A stretch of DNA of 64,000 bases from Pseudomonas syringae KCTC 12500 (GTDB lineage: Bacteria > Pseudomonadota > Gammaproteobacteria > Pseudomonadales > Pseudomonadaceae), in assembly GCF_000507185.2 (NCBI RefSeq), contig NZ_AYTM02000002.1:62001-126000 (forward strand), read 5' to 3'. Positions 9,220 to 17,166 of the stretch are shown piece after piece (position 1 is the first letter of the stretch; each line of letters begins with the position of its first letter). The position numbers were made by a program, and so were the translations under genes. The notes under the pieces are model-generated. The model was not told the DNA's origin. It made no database searches and was given only the letters and a program-made list of their open reading frames with translations.

Positions 9220-10569
9220 TCAGCGCGCCACCACGAAAGCCTCGTCGATGCGCGCCAGATCGGTGTCGCGCAAGGTGCCGGCGTAGTAATGCAGCTTGAT
9301 CCAGGCCATCAAATAGTCGTAACGGGCTTTCGCCAGATCGCGACGAGTACTGTAAAGCTGCTGCTCGGCGTTGAGGGCATCCAGGCTGATGCGCTCGCCA
9401 CCCAGAATGCTCTGGCGGGTCGATTCGACCAATGCCTGCGCCGAGATCAGCGCCTTCTGGTAGGCGCGTAACTTGCCCACCCCTGACGCACAGGCGTTGA
9501 ACTGGCGACGCAGCTCGATCAGGGTTTCGCGGGTCTTGCCCTCCAGCTCGTATTCAGCCTGCTCGCGCTTGCTGTTGGCCTGGCGCACCGAGGCGCTGGT
9601 GCCCCCTCCGGCGTACAGCGGAAGACTGAGCTCGATGCCTATCGTGTTGGTGTCGTAACGCTGATTGTAGGTGTTGCCGCTGTCCGATTCGTTCTGACGG
9701 ATACTTGCGTAGGCATTCACCGTCGGCAGATGCCCCGCGCGATTGCGCTCCACCTCGTATCGCGCCACTTCCAGGGACTGACGCTGCGAAGCCAGGATCG
9801 GGCTGTTGGCCATCGCCAGCGCATGCCACTCGGTAAAGCTGGACGGCGCCAGGACCAACGCCTGAAAGCTGTCCCTCAAGGGCTCCAGCTGCGCAACATC
9901 GATACTCGGCTCGCCCAGCAACGCCGCCAGCTCGCGCAAGGCCGCGTCCTGCTCATCGCTGGCTTCGATCTGCTCGGCAATCGCCAGTTCGTTGCGCGAC
10001 TCCGCTTCGAGAATATCGGTGCGCGTGCCCTCTCCCTGCTCGAACATCTGCCGGTTCTGCGCGAACTGGCGTTCGAACGCCTGCTGCTTGGCACGCGCGA
10101 TATTGATCTGGTCCTGGGCGAAGAGTGCCTGGGTGTACAGGGTCAACACCCGCACCAGTAACTCCTGGCTCTTGCTGCGAAAGGTCTCGTCGGCAAACAG
10201 CGCCTGGGCCAGTCCCTTGCGGTAATTGGCGTACGCCTCGTAATCGATCAATGGCTGCTGAACCGTCAGGCTCGAACCAAAGCTGTTGTAGTTGCGATGA
10301 TCAGTGGTGTCTTGAGTGCTGCCTTTGAGGGTCGCCTTGGAATCGTTGCGCCCCTTGTTGTAGCTGTATGACACGCGGGGCAACAAGCCGGCACGACCGA
10401 TCACCCGGTTTTCCAGACCCGCGTCGCGCTCCTTCAGCGCGCCCAGATAAACCGGGTCATTGCGAAGCGCCAGTTCATAGACCTGAAACGGGCCCATGGC
10501 CTGGCTCAAGGGTGCAGTGCTCAGCAGAATGGCCGTCAGCAAAGCGGCTTTAAGGGGATGGCGAAACAT
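9220..10569 (-). CDS. aprF: AprF, TolC-like outer-membrane channel of the alkaline protease secretion system
   Basis: The protein (449 aa) starts with a signal peptide (MFRHPLKAALLTAILLSTAPLSQA) and has the two repeated outer membrane efflux domains of the TolC family, starting FQVYELALRNDPVYLGALKERDAG. It forms the outer-membrane exit of a type I secretion system with AprD and AprE. Only one base separates it from the aprE stop, so it is the last gene of the apr operon. Assignment as AprF rests mainly on this context. Confidence 0.9.
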   Translation of the reverse strand: MFRHPLKAALLTAILLSTAPLSQAMGPFQVYELALRNDPVYLGALKERDAGLENRVIGRAGLLPRVSYSYNKGRNDSKATLKGSTQDTTDHRNYNSFGSSLTVQQPLIDYEAYANYRKGLAQALFADETFRSKSQELLVRVLTLYTQALFAQDQINIARAKQQAFERQFAQNRQMFEQGEGTRTDILEAESRNELAIAEQIEASDEQDAALRELAALLGEPSIDVAQLEPLRDSFQALVLAPSSFTEWHALAMANSPILASQRQSLEVARYEVERNRAGHLPTVNAYASIRQNESDSGNTYNQRYDTNTIGIELSLPLYAGGGTSASVRQANSKREQAEYELEGKTRETLIELRRQFNACASGVGKLRAYQKALISAQALVESTRQSILGGERISLDALNAEQQLYSTRRDLAKARYDYLMAWIKLHYYAGTLRDTDLARIDEAFVVAR

Positions 10570-10570
10570 C

Positions 10571-11908
10571 CTATTCCTCCGTCAACGCGGAGCCGGCACG
10601 GTCCAGCAAAGGTTTGAACAGATAATTGAGCAGCGAGCGTTCACCCGTGCGCACGAACATTTCAGCGGGCATGCCGGGTTTGATCACCAGCCCGTTGAGT
10701 TTTTCCAGCGCCGCGTCGCCCACCGAGGTGCGCAGGACGTAATACGGTTGGCCGGTTTTTTCATCCTGCATCTGGTCGGCAGAAATCAGGCTCACCTCGC
10801 CGGAAACCCGCGGCGTACGGCTTTGATTGAACGCGGTAAACAGAATGTCGACCGGCAAATGGCTAGCGACCTTGTCGATCAGTTGCACTGGCAGCCGCCC
10901 TTCAACTTCAAGCCGTGTGCCTTGTGGGACGATTTCCAGCAGGGTTTCGCCGGCACGCACCACCGCACCTTCGGTGTGCACGCCCAGATTGACGGCGATG
11001 CCATCCGCCGGCGCCAGGATGGCGCTGTGTTGCAGACTGAAACCGGCCGAGGTCAGTTGCTGCTCAAGGGTAAGCGCCTTGACCTGGGCATCGGCCCATT
11101 GGCTGCGCACCTCTTTCTGGTACTCCTCACGCTGCTGCTGAAGGCGCAAGCGCGACTCGACGATACTTTGCTCTATACGTCCGGTTTCGCCTGCGTTTTG
11201 CGCCAGGCTCTGTTGCACCTGAGAAAGCTGACGCTGGAACTCCAGCAGGCGATTGCCGGGAATGAACCCGTTCTGCGCCAGCGGCTCCAGGTTACTCAGT
11301 TGCTTGCGTAGCGAATCAGCCTGAGCCATCAGATCCGAGCGTGCACGGCGCATGCCGGCGAGCTGCAATCCGGCACCCTCGATGCTCGCCTGCAGGCCGG
11401 ACTGCTCGCGCGCCAGGGCCTGGCGTCGGCTGCTGAACAACTGCCGCTGCCCTTCAAGCACCAGCGCCAGCCGTGGGTCGGGGTCTTGCCCCTGCCCGGC
11501 GGCAATGAGTTCTGCGGGAAAACGCACCTCGTCAAGGTTGTCGCGCTCGCTTTGCCAACGCGCCAGGCTGGCCCAGGCCATTCGATACTGGGCTCGCAAC
11601 GATTGCACGTCAGCTTCGACCTGAGTCTGATCAAGGCGAAACAGCGGTTCGCCCTCTTTCACCAATTGGCCTTCACTGACCAGAATTTTGCTGACCACGC
11701 CGCCATCCAGCGACTGCACGGCCTTGCGTTTGCCAGACACCACCACCGTCCCCTGCACGGCAATGCCCTGATCCAGAGGCGCAAGACTGGCCCACAGAAA
11801 GAAACTGCCCGCCCCCGCCAGCATGAGAATCCAGCCGGCGCGAACGAAGAACTGCACGCCGCGCTCCTTGCCCGGCACGGCGTAATGAGTGTCGATAGGG
11901 CTGTTCAT
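10571..11908 (-). CDS. aprE: AprE, HlyD-family periplasmic adaptor of the type I secretion system
   Basis: The protein (445 aa) has one N-terminal membrane segment (about residues 24-42, GWILMLAGAGSFFLWASLA) followed by the HlyD biotinyl-lipoyl-like half motif (VVSKILVSEGQLVKEGEPLFRLD). A long coiled-coil hairpin rich in Gln, Leu and Arg comes next, then a C-terminal beta-barrel region. It bridges AprD in the inner membrane to AprF. Its ATG overlaps the aprD stop by four bases (11905-11908), indicating coupled translation. Confidence 0.92.
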   Translation of the reverse strand: MNSPIDTHYAVPGKERGVQFFVRAGWILMLAGAGSFFLWASLAPLDQGIAVQGTVVVSGKRKAVQSLDGGVVSKILVSEGQLVKEGEPLFRLDQTQVEADVQSLRAQYRMAWASLARWQSERDNLDEVRFPAELIAAGQGQDPDPRLALVLEGQRQLFSSRRQALAREQSGLQASIEGAGLQLAGMRRARSDLMAQADSLRKQLSNLEPLAQNGFIPGNRLLEFQRQLSQVQQSLAQNAGETGRIEQSIVESRLRLQQQREEYQKEVRSQWADAQVKALTLEQQLTSAGFSLQHSAILAPADGIAVNLGVHTEGAVVRAGETLLEIVPQGTRLEVEGRLPVQLIDKVASHLPVDILFTAFNQSRTPRVSGEVSLISADQMQDEKTGQPYYVLRTSVGDAALEKLNGLVIKPGMPAEMFVRTGERSLLNYLFKPLLDRAGSALTEE

Positions 11909-13701
11909 ACGTCGGACTGCCTGTTCTGCGTGCCGTACTGACGGCTCATGGAAAGCCCGGCAGGTGCAGGGCGAGATTGCGATTGAGGATGCGCTTGCGC
12001 TGCTTGCGCTGACGATGGCTGCCCGGACAAGGCCTGCAACACCTGAGCCGTGGCACCGAATGCCTGCATGCGACCTTCGCTCAGCACCAGCAGGCGATCG
12101 GTCTGGTTCAGCGACTGCGTACGATGGGTGACGAGCACAACGGTGCAGCCGCGGCTCTTGAGTTCGGCAATCGCCTGAGTCAGGGCCGCCTCACCCGCAG
12201 CATCCAGATTGGAGTTGGGCTCATCGAGCACCACCAGTCGCGGGTCGCCGTACAGCGCACGGGCCAACGCGACGCGCTGTTTCTGACCGCCGGACAAGCC
12301 GGCGCCATCATCGCCCAGCCGCGTGTCGTAGCCTTGAGGCAGGCGCAGAATCAGTTCGTGCACGCCCGCCAGTTGCGCGGCAGCAACCACCGCGCTCGCG
12401 TCGCCCTCGCGAAAGCGCGCGATGTTTTCTGCCACGCTGCCGCCGAACAGCTCGATGTCCTGCGGCAGATAGCCAATATAGGGACCCAGCGCCTCTCGGT
12501 CCCAGCGATGCATATCGGCCCCGTCCAGACGTACCGTGCCGCCCAGCGCTGGCCAGACACCAACCAGCACGCGTGCCAGGGTCGATTTTCCGGAGCCGGA
12601 TGCGCCCAGCACGCCGAGCACTTCACCGGCTTGCAACTGGAAGCTCACTTGCTGAATCGTCGGCGACGTTTTACCCGGAGGGGCAGCGCTGACCTGTTCC
12701 GCGCTGATCTGACCGCGCGGTGCCGGCAGCGGCATGCGCGGCGCGGGCTCGGCGTAGGTCTTGAGTAGCTGGTCCAGGCGCCCGTAAGCCAGGCGTGCAG
12801 AGCTCCATTGCTTCCAGACTGCGATCAGTTGGTCGATGGGGCTGAGGACCCGCCCCATAAGGATCGAGCCGGCGATCATCATGCCTGCGGTCATGTCTCC
12901 ATTTATCACCAGCAGTGCGCCCAGGCCAAGCACCAGCGACTGCAGGCACAGGCGCAGGGCCTTGCTGATCGAACTGATCACCGCTCCCGTATCACTGGCA
13001 CGGTTTTGCAAGGCCAGAAAGCGCCCGTGCACATGAAACCAGCGACGCCGCAGCACCTCGAGCATGCCCATCGCCTGGATCGCCTCGGCCTGTTGCAGGT
13101 GTCGGGTCGCCAATTGCGCAGACTGCTGCGAGTAGCCGCTGGCTTCGGCCAGCGGTTTGCGGGTCAGCCATTCGTTGAGGCAGGCCAGTCCGACCAGCAA
13201 CACCGTCCCCACACTGGCCAGCACGCCTAGCCAGGGGTCGAAAAGGAAGATCACCGCCAGGTAGATGGGAAACCACGGGGCGTCGAAGAACGCGAACAGC
13301 GCCGGCCCGGTGAGAAACTGGCGGATGAAGGTCAGGTCACCCAGCGCCTGTCCAGCCTGACGCTGTCCGGCGTGCAGGTTGCTCTCGAACGCGGCCTGAT
13401 AGACGCGCAGATTGAAACGCTTCTCCAGCTCGCTGCCGATGCGGATCACCACAAAGCTGCGGATCATCTCCAGCAAGCCGATAAACGCAAAAAACCCGAC
13501 CACCATCAGCGTCAGCATGGCCAGAGTGGTCTGGTTCTGTGAGGTCAGTACGCGGTCATAGACTTGCAGCATGTAAATCGATGGGGCGAGCATCAGCACG
13601 TTGATCAGCGCAGTAAAGCAACCGACACCAATCAACGCGCTCTTGTAGTCAGCCAGCGCTTTATAAAGCGGCAGCCGGGCGCTTTGGGGCAACGCACTCA
13701 T
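11905..13701 (-). CDS. aprD: AprD, type I secretion ABC transporter (permease/ATPase)
   Basis: At 598 aa from the ATG at 13701, which has an AAGGAAC ribosome binding site; a longer frame from 13740 lacks support. The N-terminal half carries about six membrane segments (residues 22-285). The C-terminal ATPase has Walker A GASGSGKST (366-374), the signature LSGGQKQRVALARAL, Walker B LVVLDEPNSNLD and the VTHR switch. There is no C39 peptidase domain, as expected for exporters of C-terminal-signal RTX proteases. It powers export of AprA directly from cytoplasm to medium. Confidence 0.93.
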   Translation of the reverse strand: MSALPQSARLPLYKALADYKSALIGVGCFTALINVLMLAPSIYMLQVYDRVLTSQNQTTLAMLTLMVVGFFAFIGLLEMIRSFVVIRIGSELEKRFNLRVYQAAFESNLHAGQRQAGQALGDLTFIRQFLTGPALFAFFDAPWFPIYLAVIFLFDPWLGVLASVGTVLLVGLACLNEWLTRKPLAEASGYSQQSAQLATRHLQQAEAIQAMGMLEVLRRRWFHVHGRFLALQNRASDTGAVISSISKALRLCLQSLVLGLGALLVINGDMTAGMMIAGSILMGRVLSPIDQLIAVWKQWSSARLAYGRLDQLLKTYAEPAPRMPLPAPRGQISAEQVSAAPPGKTSPTIQQVSFQLQAGEVLGVLGASGSGKSTLARVLVGVWPALGGTVRLDGADMHRWDREALGPYIGYLPQDIELFGGSVAENIARFREGDASAVVAAAQLAGVHELILRLPQGYDTRLGDDGAGLSGGQKQRVALARALYGDPRLVVLDEPNSNLDAAGEAALTQAIAELKSRGCTVVLVTHRTQSLNQTDRLLVLSEGRMQAFGATAQVLQALSGQPSSAQAAQAHPQSQSRPAPAGLSMSRQYGTQNRQSDV

Positions 13702-13782
13702 GGTTGTTCCTTGATGGTCTTGCTTATGACGAAGTGACATCCCTGGGTTTTGACAAACAACTCGCGCAGGTCCGTGAAACGC

Positions 13783-14166
13783 TTAATCGGCGAGTCGTCC
13801 AAGGACCAGCACTTCACCGCCGGGCAGACGCGCCTGATAGACATGCTCCCCCATATTATTGAGGTGAATCAGGCGATTGCCTTCCTTGTCGGTGAACGCC
13901 AGGCCATCCGGAGTTGGGAACCAGCCAGTGGGTGCTTCGTGCAACCACTTTACTGCGCAGGCGAGGTCGCCCGTCAGTTGCGGTACATCGGTATTGAGGT
14001 GCAGTTCACAGGCTTCGTTCGTCTTTCCCTGAACAGAAAGTCGCCACTTGCCACTGAGTTCAGCAGGATCGGGCAGTTTCAAACTCATGGCCATGCTTGC
14101 TCCAGAAATACCCACCAGCAACGCAAAGGTCGCTGGCACGATTCGAACAACGTGATTGATCTTCAT
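13783..14166 (-). CDS. aprI: AprI, periplasmic inhibitor of alkaline protease
   Basis: The protein (127 aa) starts at ATG 14166 with a signal peptide (MKINHVVRIVPATFALLVGISGASMA); in-frame codons further upstream overlap the hairpin and are not believed. The mature N-terminus SLKLPDPAELSGKW matches the trunk that Inh/AprI proteins insert into the protease active site. Two cysteines (NEACELHL, DLACAVKW) can form the conserved disulfide. It probably protects the periplasm from stray AprA. It lies between aprA and aprD in one transcription unit. Confidence 0.92.
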   Translation of the reverse strand: MKINHVVRIVPATFALLVGISGASMAMSLKLPDPAELSGKWRLSVQGKTNEACELHLNTDVPQLTGDLACAVKWLHEAPTGWFPTPDGLAFTDKEGNRLIHLNNMGEHVYQARLPGGEVLVLGRLAD

Positions 14167-14184
14167 AACGGGGGTACTTTCCAG

Positions 14185-14214
14185 ATTATGGACGACCGCA
14201 GGGTCGTCCATAAT
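14185..14214 (-). promoter_or_regulatory. Perfect hairpin between aprA and aprI
   Basis: ATTATGGACGACC (14185-14197) pairs with GGTCGTCCATAAT (14202-14214), a 13-bp stem with a four-base loop. It lies in the 57-base gap downstream of aprA. No T-run follows on the minus strand, so it is more likely an mRNA-stabilising or attenuating element than a full terminator. It could allow more aprA than downstream message. Confidence 0.7.
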
Positions 14215-14223
14215 TGTTACAGA

Positions 14224-15654
14224 TTAAACCACGATATCAGTAGCCAACGCTTGACCAACGGTCCCCACGAGGAAGTCCCCCAAACCCTGCCCCGTGAAGT
14301 CGATCGCCAGACTGCCCAGATTGCTGCTCTGGTTATAGTTGAGGATCGCCTCGCCAGCATGGCCGCTGAACGCGTTGACGAACTGCAGCGCGCTCAGCGT
14401 GGAAATGGCCGATACGTCGATCTTGTCCTGACCGCTGACGAAATCACGAATCGTATCCTGGCCCGCACGGTTGGAGTCGGAGCTGGCGCCAAACACGAAG
14501 ATGTCGGCACCTGCACCACCGGTCAGGCTGTCGGCGCCGCCACCACCGTAGATGATGTCGTTGCCGGCACCACCCTTGAGGTCGTTGGCGGCAGCATTGC
14601 CGATCAACAGGTCATTGCCCGAACCGCCCACCGCGTTTTCAACCACCACACCCTTGGCGATCGAAACGTTGCCCACCATGCCACCGACATCCGAGAACGA
14701 GGCGGCATTGAGGTTGATCTTCTGGTTCTGGGTGAAGCCGGAGAAGTCGAGGGTATCCTTGCCCCCGCCATCCCACACCGAGAACACCACCTTGGAAGAG
14801 GCGGACGTGGCGCTGTAGAAATCGCGCCCGGCAGTAGAGTTGAACCCATAGACCGTATCACCGGCACGGGTGCTCATGTTCGCGCCATAGAGCTGCTGAA
14901 CGGCGGTGATGTCATCCAGCAACGGTGCCGAAGAGTACGACGGAGCGCCGCCCTTGACGAAGTTCTGGTCAGTGTTGGACTCACTCCAGTAACTCATGAC
15001 GCTATAGCCACGGGTGTCTTCTGCGTAGGTGGCGTCCTTGTAGCTCGGATTGCCCTCGCCCGCGTTGTAGTCACCAGGGTGAGACAGGCCCAGGGTATGG
15101 CCGATTTCATGGGTCAGGGTCTGACGACCGTAATTGCCATTGTCCGGGGTGGTGTTGACCTTGTAGCTGTTATCGACAAGGTACCAGGACTGACCGTCGG
15201 TACGGCTGTTGCCGCTGGGCAGGTAGGCAAAAGCTGCCCCGCCCGCACTGCCGTTGCTGTAGTTGCCGAAGGTCATATGCCCGTCGCCCCCGGAAGCCGC
15301 CTGGGTAAAGCTGACCTTGGCAACGTCTGCCCAGGATTGCATCGACAATACCGCCTGTGCTTTCTGCTGCGCGTTGAACGCACTGAAAGTCCCCAGCGAA
15401 TTGTCGAACCCGGCAGGCTTGGCCGTCAGGAACGTGTAGGTGAGGTTGATGGTGCCGTTGCCATCGCGATCCGTCCAGGCGGCGTCGTCGCGAAGAATAT
15501 AATCAGCGGCCTGATCGACCGAATACGAGGGCTTGCCATTGATCGTGAGGTTGCCGCCACGGTCATACTGGTGCGCGAACGCATTGATCTGGTCGAAAGA
15601 GGTGCTGGTAGCAGCGGAAAGTTGAATTGCAGCATTTTCTTTGACTTTCGTCAT
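14224..15654 (-). CDS. aprA: AprA, serralysin-type secreted zinc metalloprotease
   Basis: The protein (476 aa) has the zinc site [11 protein letters not shown] at residues 182-192 (His182, Glu183, His186, His192) and the Met-turn SVMSY (218-222). RTX calcium-binding nonapeptide repeats follow ([30 protein letters not shown]). It ends in DIVV, the hydrophobic C-terminal signal for type I secretion. The short N-terminal propeptide is present and there is no Sec signal. In P. syringae, AprA is known to degrade flagellin monomers and so reduce plant immune detection. First gene of the aprA-aprI-aprD-aprE-aprF unit. Confidence 0.96.
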   Translation of the reverse strand: MTKVKENAAIQLSAATSTSFDQINAFAHQYDRGGNLTINGKPSYSVDQAADYILRDDAAWTDRDGNGTINLTYTFLTAKPAGFDNSLGTFSAFNAQQKAQAVLSMQSWADVAKVSFTQAASGGDGHMTFGNYSNGSAGGAAFAYLPSGNSRTDGQSWYLVDNSYKVNTTPDNGNYGRQTLTHEIGHTLGLSHPGDYNAGEGNPSYKDATYAEDTRGYSVMSYWSESNTDQNFVKGGAPSYSSAPLLDDITAVQQLYGANMSTRAGDTVYGFNSTAGRDFYSATSASSKVVFSVWDGGGKDTLDFSGFTQNQKINLNAASFSDVGGMVGNVSIAKGVVVENAVGGSGNDLLIGNAAANDLKGGAGNDIIYGGGGADSLTGGAGADIFVFGASSDSNRAGQDTIRDFVSGQDKIDVSAISTLSALQFVNAFSGHAGEAILNYNQSSNLGSLAIDFTGQGLGDFLVGTVGQALATDIVV

Positions 15655-15657
15655 GAC

Positions 15658-15667
15658 ACTTCCTTGT
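15658..15667 (-). promoter_or_regulatory. RsmA/RsmE-type binding site over the aprA ribosome binding site
   Basis: On the minus strand the aprA leader reads ACAAGGAAGT just before the ATG. This fits the CsrA/RsmA consensus (CANGGANG) and contains the Shine-Dalgarno bases. Extracellular protease expression in fluorescent pseudomonads is known to be under Gac/Rsm post-transcriptional control, so translational repression here is plausible. Confidence 0.6.
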
Positions 15668-15694
15668 TTGCTGTTTGACAGGTTAGGTACGACA

Positions 15695-15721
15695 GGACTC
15701 TCCCCTGTAGCGAGAGAGTCC
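15695..15721 (-). promoter_or_regulatory. Inverted repeat upstream of aprA
   Basis: GGACTCTC (15695-15702) pairs with GAGAGTCC (15714-15721) around an 11-base spacer, about 40 bases upstream of the aprA start. It could be a leader hairpin, including one presenting a second GGA motif, or an operator. The aprA transcription start was not located. Confidence 0.4.
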
Positions 15722-16070
15722 GGTCACTCGCCTTGTGAAGCATAAAAATCGTATTGCGTAACAAAACTGACACATCCTGAAATCTTGTGTCCAGCACTGT
15801 TCGATGATGTCAAGTGGCCTTAAATGGGCAAGCGCCTACAGGCGTTGGAGAATCACCTGATATTATTTTTTGTGATGATGAGATAGTCGATAAACGCTTG
15901 AACAGACTGTAACAAGCTTGATAAATATGACTGATAGGTCAGGAATTTTACGGGGTCGACTGGCCGCAAATGCTCTGAGTAATGCTCCGGCTCACTCAGC
16001 CGCCAGGAACGGCACTCCGCCAGCAGTGCGATGGGCCAATGCTGACATTTTTCCTCGCCGCAGAAACGCA
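15722..16070. other. Intergenic region between aprA and the yccA-like gene
   Basis: About 350 bases, partly AT-rich, hold the presumed aprA promoter. I could not place its -10 and -35 elements with confidence. No credible coding frame was found. Confidence 0.5.
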
Positions 16071-16096
16071 AAAAGCCCCGACGAGTCGGGGCTTTT
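16071..16096 (-). terminator. Terminator after the Bax-inhibitor family gene
   Basis: AAAAGCCCCGAC (16071-16082) pairs perfectly with GTCGGGGCTTTT (16085-16096), a 12-bp stem with a two-base gap. On the minus strand the stem ends in a T-run, as expected for the gene at 16135-16806. Confidence 0.88.
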
Positions 16097-16134
16097 CTTG
16101 AAGTGCAGCGGCCTGAATATTCAGGCCTGGTAAA

Positions 16135-16806
16135 TCAGTCGTCGCGGCTCATGATGCCGAAGATCTGCAGCAGGCTGATAAACAGGTTGTAGATCGATAC
16201 GTACAGGCTGACCGTCGCCATGATGTAGTTACGCTCACCACCCTGAATGATCGCGCTGGTCTGGAACAGAATGCACACCGACGAGAACAGCACGAAGCCC
16301 GCGCTGATAGCCAGTTGCAGACCGCTGATCTGGAAGAACATACCGGCCACTACCGCACCCAGCAGAACGAAGAAACCTGCGGTGATGAAACCGCCGAGGA
16401 AGCTCATGTCCTTGCGGGTAATCAGTACGTAGGCTGACAGGCCACCGAATACCAGAGCCGTCATAGCGAAGGCGGAGCTGACCACTTCAGCACCACCGGC
16501 CATGCCCAGGTAACGGTTTAGGATCGGACCCAGCAGGAAGCCCATGAAGCCTGTCAGGGCGAAGGTCGACACCAGACCCCAGACCGAATCACGCAGCTTG
16601 TTGGTCAGGAAGAACAGACCGTAGAAGCCGATCAGCACCACGAAAATGTTCGGGTAGCCGACGCGCATCTGCTGAGCGACGAAGGCCATGACACCACTGA
16701 AAGCCAGTGTCAGGGCGAGAAGACCGTAAGTATTGCGCAGGACACGACTAACCTCGAGCTGGTCGGCCTGCATGCCGGTTTTAAGGCTGTAATCCTGTTC
16801 GCGCAT
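16135..16806 (-). CDS. Bax inhibitor-1/YccA family inner-membrane protein
   Basis: The protein (223 aa) begins MREQDYSLKTGMQADQLEVSRVLRNTYGLLALTLA; ATG 16806 has AAGGAG eight bases upstream and is preferred to the longer frame from 16842. Seven hydrophobic segments make up nearly all of residues 25-220, the usual topology and length of the family. In E. coli the relative YccA modulates the FtsH protease; eukaryotic relatives leak calcium. The exact role here is unknown. Confidence 0.88.
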   Translation of the reverse strand: MREQDYSLKTGMQADQLEVSRVLRNTYGLLALTLAFSGVMAFVAQQMRVGYPNIFVVLIGFYGLFFLTNKLRDSVWGLVSTFALTGFMGFLLGPILNRYLGMAGGAEVVSSAFAMTALVFGGLSAYVLITRKDMSFLGGFITAGFFVLLGAVVAGMFFQISGLQLAISAGFVLFSSVCILFQTSAIIQGGERNYIMATVSLYVSIYNLFISLLQIFGIMSRDD

Positions 16807-16882
16807 GGCGAAACTCCTTGCTGTTGAAATGTTGAGTTGCAAAGATCATAACAGAGGCGCTGCAACTGGCTAGTCACAGAGT

Positions 16883-16910
16883 TTGACAGCTTGTTTCATT
16901 CCGGTATTAT
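16883..16910 (+). promoter_or_regulatory. Promoter of tRNA-Ser
   Basis: TTGACA at 16883-16888 and TATTAT at 16905-16910 are separated by 16 bases. A GC-rich discriminator (GGCGCCC) follows, as in stable-RNA promoters under stringent control. Transcription would start about ten bases before the tRNA. Confidence 0.8.
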
Positions 16911-16927
16911 GGCGCCCGCAACGAAGT

Positions 16928-17015
16928 GGAGGTATGGCCGAGTGGTTTAAGGCAGCAGTCTTGAAAACTGCCGACTGTAACAGGTCCTAGAGTTCGAATC
17001 TCTATGCCTCCGCCA
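16928..17015 (+). tRNA. tRNA-Ser (anticodon TGA)
   Basis: The 88-base gene folds into a class II tRNA. The acceptor stem is GGAGGTA/TGCCTCC with one G-T pair, the anticodon loop CTTGAAA gives TGA, there is a long variable arm, the T-arm contains GTTCGAATC, and CCA is encoded at 17013-17015. Serine tRNA genes are frequent integration sites, relevant to the cassette that follows. Confidence 0.95.
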
Positions 17016-17028
17016 TATTTGGCAGCGC

Positions 17029-17052
17029 AAAGCCCTGATTATTCAGGGCTTT
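17029..17052 (+). terminator. Terminator after tRNA-Ser
   Basis: AAAGCCCTGA (17029-17038) pairs with TCAGGGCTTT (17043-17052) around a TTAT loop. The T-run is short. Confidence 0.75.
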
Positions 17053-17073
17053 GTCGTTTCTGGGGTTTGGCCA

Positions 17074-17083
17074 ATGCCTCCGC
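17074..17083 (+). repeat. 10-bp copy of the tRNA-Ser 3' end
   Basis: ATGCCTCCGC here repeats the last bases of the tRNA acceptor region (17004-17013), 70 bases downstream and just before the TerB cassette. It may be a relic attachment site, but ten bases is short enough to be chance. No copy was found after the cassette. Confidence 0.3.
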
Positions 17084-17101
17084 AAGCTCATCAGCCCATA
17101 C

Positions 17102-17130
17102 TTGGCCCACGCTGACAAAATGTGGATACT
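17102..17130 (+). promoter_or_regulatory. Putative promoter of the TerB-BrxD-helicase operon
   Basis: TTGGCC (17102-17107) and GATACT (17125-17130) are spaced by 17 bases. Transcription from here would start near 17137, which favours the ATG at 17167 over the GTG at 17122 as start of the first gene. Confidence 0.4.
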
Positions 17131-17166
17131 GCCAGTTTGCCAGCCGATGAACCACGGAAGACCCCA

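Noticed and set aside
13750..15678. Plus-strand frame of 642 codons antisense to aprA and aprI
   Set aside because: Both antisense partners are unmistakable genes; the translated product shows no known domain and mirrors the RTX repeats of aprA.
17122..17166. GTG start 15 codons upstream for the TerB_N protein
   Set aside because: It lies within the candidate -10 region and has no ribosome binding site, while ATG 17167 has GGAAG at good spacing.
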